From a virus: a stretch of 64,000 bases of DNA. The notes below the pieces were generated by a model. The model ran no database searches, was not told the origin of the DNA, and saw nothing but the letters and a program-made list of their open reading frames with translations. This document shows positions 26,253-34,465 of this stretch, one piece after another (the stretch's first letter is position 1; each line of letters begins with the position of its first letter). A program made the translations under genes and the position numbers. The stretch covers positions 62,001 through 126,000 of IMG/VR virus record IMGVR_UViG_3300002141_000156; one strand, given 5' to 3'.

Positions 26253-27851
26253 ATGAACGAATTCTTGCAAAAAATGCTAGCCGAACTCAATTCTAATAAG
26301 TCTGTGAGCTCTGAGCCGTTAGTAAAGATGATAGTTGAATCAGCAAATAAATCGATTGCATTAGGAGAAAACGTTGCGCTGGTTAGTGCAAATCTTAAAA
26401 CTGGACTAGCATATATCAACGAAACTATTAAAAATCCTGCGCTAAGTACACTATTAACTAAATTTAACGAGAGTGCAAACACACCAGAGGCAAAAGTTAC
26501 AGCTATTGCAAAAGAAGTAAATCTTTTAGCTAAAATTACTTTACTTAAGGAATCTAACGCATATAGTAATCCATTAGTTAAAACTAAGATTGATTCGTTT
26601 GAATCATATTTGAACAAAGGTGCAGTGGATTTTGCAGTCTGTGTATCATTTATTAACATGTTCGAACAATATAATTACGATGTAACCATTAAAAAATGTG
26701 TTGCTTCTGTAAAAAAATACGTAAATGAAAACCAATCAAAACTTGCAGTATTGAATACAATCTATCAAATGGATTCATTAAATTCTCCAGTTTATGCGGG
26801 TGTAAGTTCTGACTTAAAGAGTATGCTGATTAATGAAAGCTATACCGCGGATATCCTTAAGGTTAAATATGGAACGTCTGTTCCCGCTGTCTCTACATTA
26901 ATTAATGATCTTTTAATTATTGAATCAACTCAAACTGGAAACTTTACTCTAGGTGAAGGTAATTTCGATACTAAGATAAGCAATCTAATTTCTCCAGCAA
27001 TACAGACGGCCGATGGATTACTTGTTTATACAGACAATCGATTCTTATCAATTCGTGAAGCTAGTGGATTACTTGGAAATGAATCAAAAGTTCACTTAGA
27101 TGGAGCATTTAAAATTGCAGAGGTTGACCCAAATTATGTAAAAACAGCATATGGTAATTTCTACGATCTTTGTGAAGCATATGCAACTCTAGGTTTTGCT
27201 AAATCTGACGACGGTCTTGGTGTTGAATCAAAATCAATTAGAAACTTTAAACTTGGTTTCAAAGTAAACGAAGAAAAAGGAGTTGACTTGTATGTAAATG
27301 GCTCAAAGGTCGGAACTCCAAATGCAGTAAATGTATCTGAAGCTCTAGCATTAGAGAACAATATCGTTAAAACAAAAGTTTCAAAGATTATTGAAAATAC
27401 AAATTGTCTATTCAACTTTGATTTTATTAAAGAAATTTCAAATGATAGAACAATGGCAGAAGCTGTACTTGTTAAATTAAATGACAAATATTTTATCTGT
27501 GAAAAAGTAAATACTTCTGATCGAGTATGGAATGAAGTTAATGAACTTGAAATGTTTGAGTTCTTTAAAAATAAATTCAACTATGACATTAGCCCTATTT
27601 TTGGAACTGAAATTAACAAAGAAGTTGCTAAGATTATGCAGATTGAAGAAAAGAAACGTGATATTCTAGCAAATATAGAAAAATTAGAAGGATCAGCTAA
27701 GAAATTAACTGAATCTTGTGCAAATACTGATCTTAACGCGCAAAGCATCAACAAACTTGAAGACATTAGAGAATCTGTTGAAAAAACAATCAATAATTTA
27801 AAAGAAGAATTTATCCGAATTGATCTATTAAAAAAAAAGGAACTAGCGTAA
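26253..27851 (+). CDS. Abundant-looking structural protein, zero-frame product of a frameshift gene
   Basis: 532 residues in the zero frame. Helical in residues 1-200 and at the C-terminus (a coiled coil with EEKKRDILANIEKLEGSAKK and LEDIRESVEKTINNLKEEF), with a beta-rich middle. The N-terminus FLQKMLAE/L weakly resembles the CTS-like tag. No family is recognised. The frame ends four codons after a run of nine A followed by GG, read as TTA AAA AAA AAG. The -1 frame continues open for 85 more residues (27839-28096) to a terminator. A capsid, scaffold or internal core role is possible. Confidence 0.55.
   Translation: MNEFLQKMLAELNSNKSVSSEPLVKMIVESANKSIALGENVALVSANLKTGLAYINETIKNPALSTLLTKFNESANTPEAKVTAIAKEVNLLAKITLLKESNAYSNPLVKTKIDSFESYLNKGAVDFAVCVSFINMFEQYNYDVTIKKCVASVKKYVNENQSKLAVLNTIYQMDSLNSPVYAGVSSDLKSMLINESYTADILKVKYGTSVPAVSTLINDLLIIESTQTGNFTLGEGNFDTKISNLISPAIQTADGLLVYTDNRFLSIREASGLLGNESKVHLDGAFKIAEVDPNYVKTAYGNFYDLCEAYATLGFAKSDDGLGVESKSIRNFKLGFKVNEEKGVDLYVNGSKVGTPNAVNVSEALALENNIVKTKVSKIIENTNCLFNFDFIKEISNDRTMAEAVLVKLNDKYFICEKVNTSDRVWNEVNELEMFEFFKNKFNYDISPIFGTEINKEVAKIMQIEEKKRDILANIEKLEGSAKKLTESCANTDLNAQSINKLEDIRESVEKTINNLKEEFIRIDLLKKKELA
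27828..27841 (+). promoter_or_regulatory. Candidate -1 ribosomal frameshift site (A AAA AAG)
   Basis: The zero frame reads TTA AAA AAA AAG GAA. The heptamer A AAA AAG is the classical dnaX-type slippery sequence. A slip back by one base joins the upstream protein to the long downstream frame. A sequencing or assembly error in the A9 run is the main alternative. Confidence 0.5.
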
Positions 27852-28096
27852 ACGAAGGTAAAGCAAAAGAGCGCAAATTTAAAACTGGCGATCCAGTCGA
27901 AGTAAAAGGAAAACTTGGTAAAGTAATTGGAGTAAATGGAATAACTGGTGAATACATAGTAATGTGTGGCTCAAAAAGTGAACGATATCCAGAATCAGAA
28001 GTACATACGATCGCTCCTACTAAAAAGAAAAGCTCAAAAACAGACAATATAACTCGAAAGACTCGACCTAAAGAAAAATCACTTAATGTATTATAA
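27839..28096 (+). CDS. C-terminal extension in -1 frame (KOW/SH3-like domain, no own start)
   Basis: 85 residues with no ATG, GTG or TTG near the beginning. The first ATG would leave only about 45 residues. It contains FKTGDPVEVKGKLGKVIGVN followed by GEYIVMCG and RYPESEVHTI, which looks like a small SH3-like or KOW barrel, then a basic tail. Strong codon coherence and the terminator directly after it suggest it is translated, most likely as an extension of the 26253 protein by frameshifting. It could also be the true C-terminus if the A run is miscounted. Confidence 0.5.
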   Translation, partial: GTSVNEGKAKERKFKTGDPVEVKGKLGKVIGVNGITGEYIVMCGSKSERYPESEVHTIAPTKKKSSKTDNITRKTRPKEKSLNVL

Positions 28097-28099
28097 AAT

Positions 28100-28129
28100 A
28101 AAAAAGGAGCAAAATGCTCCTTTTTTATT
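28100..28129 (+). terminator. Rho-independent terminator
   Basis: AAGGAGC / GCTCCTT hairpin with loop AAAAT and a run of six T. Ends the rightward structural block just after the frameshift extension. Confidence 0.85.
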
Positions 28130-28289
28130 TTAGATTAGCCAGAAAGATAGTATATTAGTTTCATGAAAAGACTATTATTAAGAACACTGTACGTGCTTAT
28201 AATATGTAAAGTAAAACACATTAAATATGTAAAATAATCAAAACTGATTTGTGCTACACAGTACAATAAGTAAACACTTAATTTTTAAT

Positions 28290-29111
28290 ATGGACACTAG
28301 AATAGATTTTACAACTGCCAAAAAATTTGACCAACTTGAATTAGTTGATTGGAAAACCAAATACTCTGATTTTAAATTTTATGTTAGAAAAGGACTTAAT
28401 GAAGTCAAGTATAATGTAGGAACAAATGTTTCAAAAAGTCCAAACAGTGGCGAGTATATTAAACCGTTTGTTTCAGAAAGAATGGGAGCACCGTTAAACG
28501 TAAACCATTCACTTAACCGTGAAGATACATGGTTAGACATTGGTGGTCACTTAGGATTCTTTGCAATTCGTATGGCAAAACAGTTCCCAAAGATCAAAAA
28601 AATTATTTCATATGAAGCTCTTCCACATAATGTAAGTTTTGCATTGGAGAACGTGAAAGTAAATAGTGTTGAAGGAACCTGTGAATTTGTACAAAAAGCA
28701 ATTGTTCCAAATCATGAGCCAGACATCAGCTTTTTTATCTCATCTGACTCTGGAAAACATTCAATCCTTCCAGTAAAAGGTCGTGAGGTAATTACGGTTC
28801 CGGCAATCAATATTAATGATGCAATTACAAGTTCTGGCGCAACTGCCATAAAAATGGATGTTGAAGGTGCTGAATATGAATTAATTAAATCAGTCAAAGA
28901 CTGGTCACCTATTCGATTAGTAATTGTGGAATGGCATTTTAACTCAATGCGATCCCTAACTAAGGACAAAAATTACCGAGTTACTCTATACCAAGAAATC
29001 ATGAACATCTTTAAAAATGCAGGGTTTGATATTATTCGCGGATTACCAAATGTTGAATATGGTAAGAATTTTATCACTCACTTTATCGCGATGAAATCGG
29101 ATGAGAAATAG
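28290..29111 (+). CDS. FkbM-family SAM-dependent methyltransferase
   Basis: 273 residues from the ATG at 28290; a GTG 39 bases upstream is in frame but less likely. Motif I for S-adenosylmethionine binding is WLDIGGHLGFFAIRMA, followed by the acidic motif II ISYEALPHN with conserved Glu, and later AIKMDVEGAEYELI, the FkbM hallmark (KxDxEGxE). FkbM enzymes methylate sugar hydroxyls or related small groups. Next to it lie a DNA glycosylase and a putative glycosyltransferase, so the methyl acceptor may be a sugar on phage DNA or on a surface glycan; that is inference. Confidence 0.8.
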   Translation: MDTRIDFTTAKKFDQLELVDWKTKYSDFKFYVRKGLNEVKYNVGTNVSKSPNSGEYIKPFVSERMGAPLNVNHSLNREDTWLDIGGHLGFFAIRMAKQFPKIKKIISYEALPHNVSFALENVKVNSVEGTCEFVQKAIVPNHEPDISFFISSDSGKHSILPVKGREVITVPAININDAITSSGATAIKMDVEGAEYELIKSVKDWSPIRLVIVEWHFNSMRSLTKDKNYRVTLYQEIMNIFKNAGFDIIRGLPNVEYGKNFITHFIAMKSDEK

Positions 29112-29538
29112 TCCATATAATTTACTACAAGAAATATACAACGAGCATCCATGGAGGATGCTCGTTTGTTGTATTATGTTAAATTGTACTTCTAGAAAAC
29201 AGGTCGATGTGATTCGTGAAGAATTTTTTAGGCGATATCCAACTGCTCTTGAAGCAGGTGCAGCCGATTCAACTGAGATGGCAGATCTTCTTGCGTCATT
29301 AGGCTTTAAGAATAGGCGAACCAATACGATTCGTCGATTCTCGATAGACTGGATGACCCTAGATTGGTCTGAACCTAGTGAATTATATGGAATAGGTAAG
29401 TATGCACAAGATTCCTGGGAGATATTCCAGAAAGGAAACCTGACCGTTACTCCGACTGATGGAGTATTAAATACGTATTTGGCTTGGGTCAAGCGACCTG
29501 AAAATCTAATAAAACCAGTTAACTTAAAATCAATATAA
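29101..29538 (+). CDS. MBD4-like HhH-GPD DNA glycosylase
   Basis: 145 residues. The sequence follows the catalytic domain of MBD4-type mismatch glycosylases: NEHPWRMLVCCIMLNCTSRK near residues 14-33 (compare WRLLVATIFLNRTSGK), FFRRYPTALEAGAAD, LLASLGFKNRRTNTIRRFS, the helix-hairpin-helix LYGIGKYAQDSWEIF near 96-110, and VTPTDGVLNTYLAWV, where the Asp corresponds to the catalytic Asp. This family removes T, U or modified pyrimidines opposite G. The lack of the Fe-S Cys cluster distinguishes it from endonuclease III. The start overlaps the methyltransferase by 11 bases. A role in repair or in handling modified bases is inferred. Confidence 0.75.
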   Translation: MRNSPYNLLQEIYNEHPWRMLVCCIMLNCTSRKQVDVIREEFFRRYPTALEAGAADSTEMADLLASLGFKNRRTNTIRRFSIDWMTLDWSEPSELYGIGKYAQDSWEIFQKGNLTVTPTDGVLNTYLAWVKRPENLIKPVNLKSI

Positions 29539-29544
29539 CAGAAT

Positions 29545-30615
29545 ATGAAAGCACTATATGCATATTTTGGCCTAATTGACCTACACACAATTGACTCGCC
29601 AGGACATTCACTGTATCAATTAGGATTAATCGACTCGATTAGAGTATCATATGGAGTCGAAAAATTTGACTTCTATTCATATTACCCAAAGGAATTACAG
29701 GCTAGTGAAATCTCAAAGGATATTCAATTTCCAGACACTGCTCTTGGAAAAGTATTTGCTAAATATCGAACTGACTTGTTTGATGACTATGGAATATTAT
29801 TTGATGTAGTATTGGATAGAATTCGCAATAAGAAATATTCACAGATATATCTTAAAGCAAGATTTAGAAATATCTCAACTCTTACTAAAAAATGGAAAGA
29901 TGCTAGTAATTTCGAAGAGATTATTGATACTGCAATTACTTCCGGTTATACTAAGGAAAATATTATAATACTTGATACAGATCTTTCGTTGCCTCCATCA
30001 TTCTATAAAAAATATGGAGATGTCTTAACTATCAGCATTCCATCAATTGATTTTCCTGGAGTCTCAAGTCGCTTTTTATCAGAGTGTGTTGCCTTGCATA
30101 AAGAAAATTATACAAAAGAGAAAGTATCTGTATTCTATGGAAATATTGATACCTCTAACTATAAAAGTGGAAATTCCAAGAGTGAAATGTTGCCTGCGAT
30201 ATTAAATTGGCTTGCATCAGCCGATACTCGGAATTCAAATGCTATTCAATTAATTGTTATTGGAAAATCAAAAGATTTGGAAAGTCTTCCTTCTGGCGTT
30301 CAAGTAGTATATCGAAACCTACGGCAGGCGGTATGGTCAACACTTGAAAAATATTTAGTAATGATTAATGTTACTAAAGAGAAATACGACGAGCGTCGAT
30401 TTATTCCAGCTAGGATATATGAAGCGATGATTTTTGGAATGATTCCAGTTTCATATAAATTTTCATTCTTAAGTGAAACATTTTCTTTTAATAATATTGA
30501 TGATTTACGTGAAATTATTATTTACTTAAATGAGTGTGACCAGGACGACTTGAAAAAAGCATACTTAAATTTCATTAATTCCTACACTAACTACTGTGAA
30601 AACACATATGGATAA
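29545..30615 (+). CDS. Putative GT-B-type glycosyltransferase
   Basis: 356 residues. The N-terminal half begins with a Rossmann-like strand (KALYAYFGLIDL) and the C-terminal half has VSVFYGNIDTSNY, then IQLIVIGKS, then a helix-strand region RRFIPARIYEAMIFGMIPVSYKFSF, whose conserved pattern (R-x-x-E-A-x-x-x-G-x-x-P-V) is typical of the donor-binding part of GT-B enzymes, including T4 DNA glucosyltransferases. No precise subfamily can be named. Cotranscription with a methyltransferase and a DNA glycosylase suggests modification of DNA or a virion glycan. Confidence 0.55.
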   Translation: MKALYAYFGLIDLHTIDSPGHSLYQLGLIDSIRVSYGVEKFDFYSYYPKELQASEISKDIQFPDTALGKVFAKYRTDLFDDYGILFDVVLDRIRNKKYSQIYLKARFRNISTLTKKWKDASNFEEIIDTAITSGYTKENIIILDTDLSLPPSFYKKYGDVLTISIPSIDFPGVSSRFLSECVALHKENYTKEKVSVFYGNIDTSNYKSGNSKSEMLPAILNWLASADTRNSNAIQLIVIGKSKDLESLPSGVQVVYRNLRQAVWSTLEKYLVMINVTKEKYDERRFIPARIYEAMIFGMIPVSYKFSFLSETFSFNNIDDLREIIIYLNECDQDDLKKAYLNFINSYTNYCENTYG

Positions 30616-30784
30616 TCAAGAAATAGAACAAAGGGTAATCCGAGTAATTGAAAGTTGTAAAACCGTCGATCATATTGATGCTGCAACAAAATATGTTTTA
30701 CTTTTTTTTAAACGGACGGGCAACGTTTCCTTATTTAGGGAATTAATTAATCGTTTGAATGAACAATCCTCCCAACTAAATTAA
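30608..30784 (+). CDS. Small hypothetical protein
   Basis: 58 residues from the ATG at 30608; a GTG at 30596 is in frame. The protein is helical and charged, with no motif. It overlaps the end of the glycosyltransferase gene, ending that operon. Confidence 0.45.
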   Translation: MDNQEIEQRVIRVIESCKTVDHIDAATKYVLLFFKRTGNVSLFRELINRLNEQSSQLN

Positions 30785-30926
30785 TTTTAAGTACTTACCT
30801 GGAACGCAGTATATCTCTTAAATAGTAACCGCTTTAATATTACCTAATTGAATCTCCAAACGGAGATTCAAGAAACAGTAGTTGTCTTTTTGAAAAGATA
30901 ATTAAGAACTAATCTATTTAATCTAG
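30785..30926. other. Intergenic region with hairpin
   Basis: 142 bases without a gene. It holds a perfect 8-bp hairpin GAATCTCC-AAAC-GGAGATTC (30850-30869) without a T run on either side, so not a clear terminator. It may be an RNA processing or leader element. Confidence 0.4.
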
Positions 30927-30934
30927 ATAAATAA
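30927..30934 (+). promoter_or_regulatory. Late promoter-like element ATAAATAATAAGAAAG
   Basis: 19 bases before the ATG of the 633-residue cargo-like gene. Confidence 0.6.
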
Positions 30935-30953
30935 TAAGAAAGATTTAGTATTA

Positions 30954-32855
30954 ATGAAATATATTGCACCATATGGAGCTCAACCTGAGCCAGTCGCGTT
31001 AATAAATGAATATTTTAAAGGAAATGAGCATATCTTTGCTTCAGTATTAACCTTTGAAAATATTGAATGGGAAGCAAAGATGCTAAATCTTGCTGAAATG
31101 TCGATTCCTGAGAATCTAGTATTCGATTTACACCTCGATATGATTTTAAATCAGGGTACAAAAGCAGTTACTAATTACTATAAGGAACTTATCTCAGGAA
31201 AGAATGAGATACTTGAACAAGCTAAAATTAAGCTAAAGGTTCCAAACTCAACTAAAATAAACGAAGCAGCTGAAATTTTTAGACTTCGTGTAAAAGATCG
31301 ACTTACTACTCTACTTACTGAAGAAACTGTTGCACCTAGTCTAACTAATCCATTTGGCGGGTTAGCTGCCAGTCTAATGGGCGGAGTAAAGCCTGCAACT
31401 GCACCGGCTACTCCAGCTACACCTACTACTCCAGCTGCACCTGCAGGTCAAATTGCAGGAACTCCAGAAGAGTTTGATGCAGCCCTTGCTGGAGGAGCTG
31501 CGACTCAACATAGTGACGGTGGAGTTTTTGGATTTCTAAAGAATTTATATTATGGACTTACTGAAGATGGATCACCGATTGGTATACTACACCTGGTACT
31601 TGATATTCTTGGACTTCTTCCTGGAGTCTACGGTGCAATTGCAGATATTATTAATGCAATCATCTATTTCATTAGAGGTAAATGGTTATTAGGCTGTATC
31701 TCATTAATTGCAGCATTATTATTTGGAGCAGGTGATATGATAAAGCTTCTTAAGCCTGGAGCAAAGGCTGCAGAGCCAGTAATTGCGGCAATAATAAAAG
31801 GCGGAGGTAAAGGAGGCGGCGAAATTCTAGCTAAATTACCTGCAAAAGAGAGCGGTCCTGCAATTAAATTATTAAGATTTATTTCAAAAAATATCGTTGA
31901 CGTATTAGGAAAAGCTACCGACATGCTTGGAAAATTCTTTGAAGTATTTATTGCAAAGGTCGTTGGCTGGATTCCATTTATCGGTAAACCGCTAAAAGGT
32001 TTCTTTGAAACAATGGGTAAAGCTTTCTCAAAACAAGGAGAAAAACTTGGTAAATTTTCAAAAGAATTTGGCGAAGCAGAAAAGGTTGCTATTAATCTTG
32101 CAGCAAAGGATGCAGATGTTGCAGTTGAGGCTATGTTAAAAGATAGCAAAATTGCAATGGAAATAGATCCGGTCACCAAAACTGCAAAAATTATTGGATC
32201 TGACGGCACGCTTCTAGCTAAAGAATTTCCAGCAGAGTACCTGGTCAAAGCGTTTGATAAAAAAGCACCCGGTCTATTTGCAGTCGGTGAAGAAAAAGCA
32301 ATTGCTAAATATTATTCAAGCGTTGCATCATCAAATACTAAGATGCTCGAAGGAGTCGGTGCATATTTCTTAAAGAAAAGCTGGGGAGCCACAAAAGGTA
32401 TAGGCAAGCTTTCACTATTCATTGGAAAACAGGTTCTTAAATTAATTACTGGAGATGCTCAGCTCTCTGGATATAAGGAAGAAGAAATCATGTATCACGG
32501 AAATTCGGCTATGCAGAACTGGGTTGCACAAGAGATCCACAAGCAAAAAGAAGAGACTGGCGCAACATATCTGCCTGCCGCAAATTTTGATTCTAGTGAA
32601 AAAGAAACATTTGATAGAATTACAGATTATCAAAACAATTATGCCAAATTATTTGGTCAGCCAAGTATTATTCCAGTAATCTATAAAAAGTATGGTGATA
32701 CTGATGATCAGTTTAAAGATTTTTGGAGTAGTGTTAGTAAAGGAACTGTAAATACTCCGGAACTTGAAAATATTGCTACTTACTCCGAAAAAGAAAAAGG
32801 TGTAAAAGAATCACTTTCACACCTTCGTTATATTATCCCTTATTCTAGGTTTTAA
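30954..32855 (+). CDS. Large CTS-like tagged protein with hydrophobic core region
   Basis: 633 residues. The N-terminus MKYIAPYGAQPEPVALINE/Y is a longer variant of the CTS-like tag. Residues ~145-165 are an Ala/Pro/Thr linker. Residues ~195-265 are strongly hydrophobic (IGILHLVLDILGLLPGVYGA, then LLGCISLIAALLFGAG), enough for two or three membrane helices, followed by Gly- and Lys-rich helices (IKGGGKGGGEILAK). The pattern recalls membrane-inserting or pre-toxin regions of delivered proteins. The C-terminal 250 residues are soluble. I infer an ejected protein that enters the host membrane. It converges with the tagged gene 32852-34447, overlapping by four bases. Confidence 0.5.
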   Translation: MKYIAPYGAQPEPVALINEYFKGNEHIFASVLTFENIEWEAKMLNLAEMSIPENLVFDLHLDMILNQGTKAVTNYYKELISGKNEILEQAKIKLKVPNSTKINEAAEIFRLRVKDRLTTLLTEETVAPSLTNPFGGLAASLMGGVKPATAPATPATPTTPAAPAGQIAGTPEEFDAALAGGAATQHSDGGVFGFLKNLYYGLTEDGSPIGILHLVLDILGLLPGVYGAIADIINAIIYFIRGKWLLGCISLIAALLFGAGDMIKLLKPGAKAAEPVIAAIIKGGGKGGGEILAKLPAKESGPAIKLLRFISKNIVDVLGKATDMLGKFFEVFIAKVVGWIPFIGKPLKGFFETMGKAFSKQGEKLGKFSKEFGEAEKVAINLAAKDADVAVEAMLKDSKIAMEIDPVTKTAKIIGSDGTLLAKEFPAEYLVKAFDKKAPGLFAVGEEKAIAKYYSSVASSNTKMLEGVGAYFLKKSWGATKGIGKLSLFIGKQVLKLITGDAQLSGYKEEEIMYHGNSAMQNWVAQEIHKQKEETGATYLPAANFDSSEKETFDRITDYQNNYAKLFGQPSIIPVIYKKYGDTDDQFKDFWSSVSKGTVNTPELENIATYSEKEKGVKESLSHLRYIIPYSRF

Positions 32856-34447
32856 GCGGTCTTCTTAATCTTTTCAAGTATACTTGTGATTGCAGGTTTA
32901 TATTCATCACCTTCTCCAGTACAGCCGGTCCAGTATGCTTTTGCTAGAGTTGAAATATCTCCACCAAGTTCATCATCTAATACCGCATAGACATTCATTT
33001 TAGCATCAATCTTTCCATATGCGACACTAACTTCTTTTGCCATTTCCGGAGTTAATCCAGTAATTAAAAGAGCAATTGAACACTCTTCTTGGTCAGTCGT
33101 GTTTCCAAACAGTCCGCTTCCATTTTTAAGATCAAGTAACATTGATGCAATATCTGATGCTCCTTGCTGTTTTGCGTTTTCAATATATGCACTTGGATCT
33201 GCAGCCATCGTATCATACCATCCCATGGCTTCTGCACCCTTTGCTCCTATTCCAGGTTCTTCTGCTCCTTGTGGAGTTTCACCAGCGCTTGTGCCAATAT
33301 CTCCAGCTTTTTTAGCTGCAAGAACTCCCATTGGAGTTAAATTAACTCCAGCAACGGTAAATAATTCAGTTGCTTTTGCCGGAGCAAGATATCCTGGTAA
33401 ATTTCCAAATGATGTGAAAAATTCTGCACCTTTTACTGGTTGTAAAACAACACCAGTCGCCTTTATTTCTTTAACCGTATGATTTACCATTTTTCCAGCT
33501 CTAGCATATTCAATGGTTTTTCCTGTAGATACTCCAATTTTTTCTAAAGCTGCAACCTGTTTTACTTTTCCTAATTTTGCAAATACTTTACTAAGTCTAG
33601 TTATTTCTCCAATTGCCTTTACTCCCTTTCCTAAAGCTCCAACTACTCGAGTGGCTTTAACTGCTTTTACTGCTTTGCTTGCTGCATTTGCAATCTGGGC
33701 TCCTTTTAAACCTGCAGTAAATGCGGCAGATCCTCCCCAAGTAACTACGATTAGAGCAACGTCTCCTAAAATTGTCCAAATATTTAATCCTCTCAATACA
33801 GATGGTTCAATCTTACGACGATATAGATTACATGAAACTACTTCTCCATGTCCACCAAATTCCTCTTCCATAAAGTCTTGGATAGATTTTCCATATTTAG
33901 ACTTAAATATTTCATCTAGTTTATCAAAATACATTTGTGGATCTACACTCTTTGCTGCAGCAATCTGTGCAAATGCTCCAGCAAGAGATGCAATTGTCTC
34001 TTCATCTGTTCCAGCATCACCAGAACCATTTCCACCAAAGAAGCTTCCAATTGAACCAATTATTCCGCGTTCATTCCAGCTAGTGCCTTCGCCGGCGGAC
34101 TTTAGTATTGCAGCTGCTACTTCCATATCAATATCTCCCCATAGGAACTGGTCATTCATAATCCACATAAAAAATTTAGGAACACTCTTTACTGATTTGT
34201 CAACCTTTACAAATAGTCGATCTTCTTCAGATATCCCAAATGCCGTTTTATCAAGGGACGTTAACTCATATTCTCCTTCATCGAAAGCCGTTAAGATTTC
34301 TCCAAGTTTCGTAAGAAGCTGGTCATTATCTAAATACCCTTTAAGTCGAGTGTTTAAATCGTCTGAAATTACAGCAGGTCCCTGTTCAAGAACAGGAGTT
34401 AGGTAATTTTCATAGATCTGTGCGTAGTTTCGTTTATCTAAAAACAT
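32852..34447 (-). CDS. Large CTS-like tagged protein with hydrophobic/amphipathic region
   Basis: 531 residues. Begins MFLDKRNYAQIYE/N, compatible with a cut after IYE. A hydrophobic segment LNIWTILGDVALIVVTWGG near residues 222-240 is followed by Ala/Lys amphipathic helices (KAVKAVKATRVVGALGKGVKAIGE). The protein is similar in overall design to the convergent 633-residue protein: globular head, hydrophobic middle, Lys/Ala helices, soluble tail. No enzyme motif is recognised. It is probably a delivered, membrane-active internal protein. No ATAAATAA box precedes it; the tagged gene 34466-35572 lies 18 bases upstream, so transcription may come from the element at 35588. Confidence 0.5.
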   Translation of the reverse strand: MFLDKRNYAQIYENYLTPVLEQGPAVISDDLNTRLKGYLDNDQLLTKLGEILTAFDEGEYELTSLDKTAFGISEEDRLFVKVDKSVKSVPKFFMWIMNDQFLWGDIDMEVAAAILKSAGEGTSWNERGIIGSIGSFFGGNGSGDAGTDEETIASLAGAFAQIAAAKSVDPQMYFDKLDEIFKSKYGKSIQDFMEEEFGGHGEVVSCNLYRRKIEPSVLRGLNIWTILGDVALIVVTWGGSAAFTAGLKGAQIANAASKAVKAVKATRVVGALGKGVKAIGEITRLSKVFAKLGKVKQVAALEKIGVSTGKTIEYARAGKMVNHTVKEIKATGVVLQPVKGAEFFTSFGNLPGYLAPAKATELFTVAGVNLTPMGVLAAKKAGDIGTSAGETPQGAEEPGIGAKGAEAMGWYDTMAADPSAYIENAKQQGASDIASMLLDLKNGSGLFGNTTDQEECSIALLITGLTPEMAKEVSVAYGKIDAKMNVYAVLDDELGGDISTLAKAYWTGCTGEGDEYKPAITSILEKIKKTA

Positions 34448-34465
34448 GTGATATCTGTTATTTTT

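Noticed and set aside
28163-28237. 24-codon open frame MKRLLLRTLYVLIICKVK
   Set aside because: Too short and without conserved context; could be a leader peptide but nothing supports it.
33513-34406. 297-residue open frame on the plus strand
   Set aside because: Antisense shadow of the tagged gene 32852-34447; composition is Pro/Ser-rich as expected from the reverse of Ala/Gly/Lys codons.
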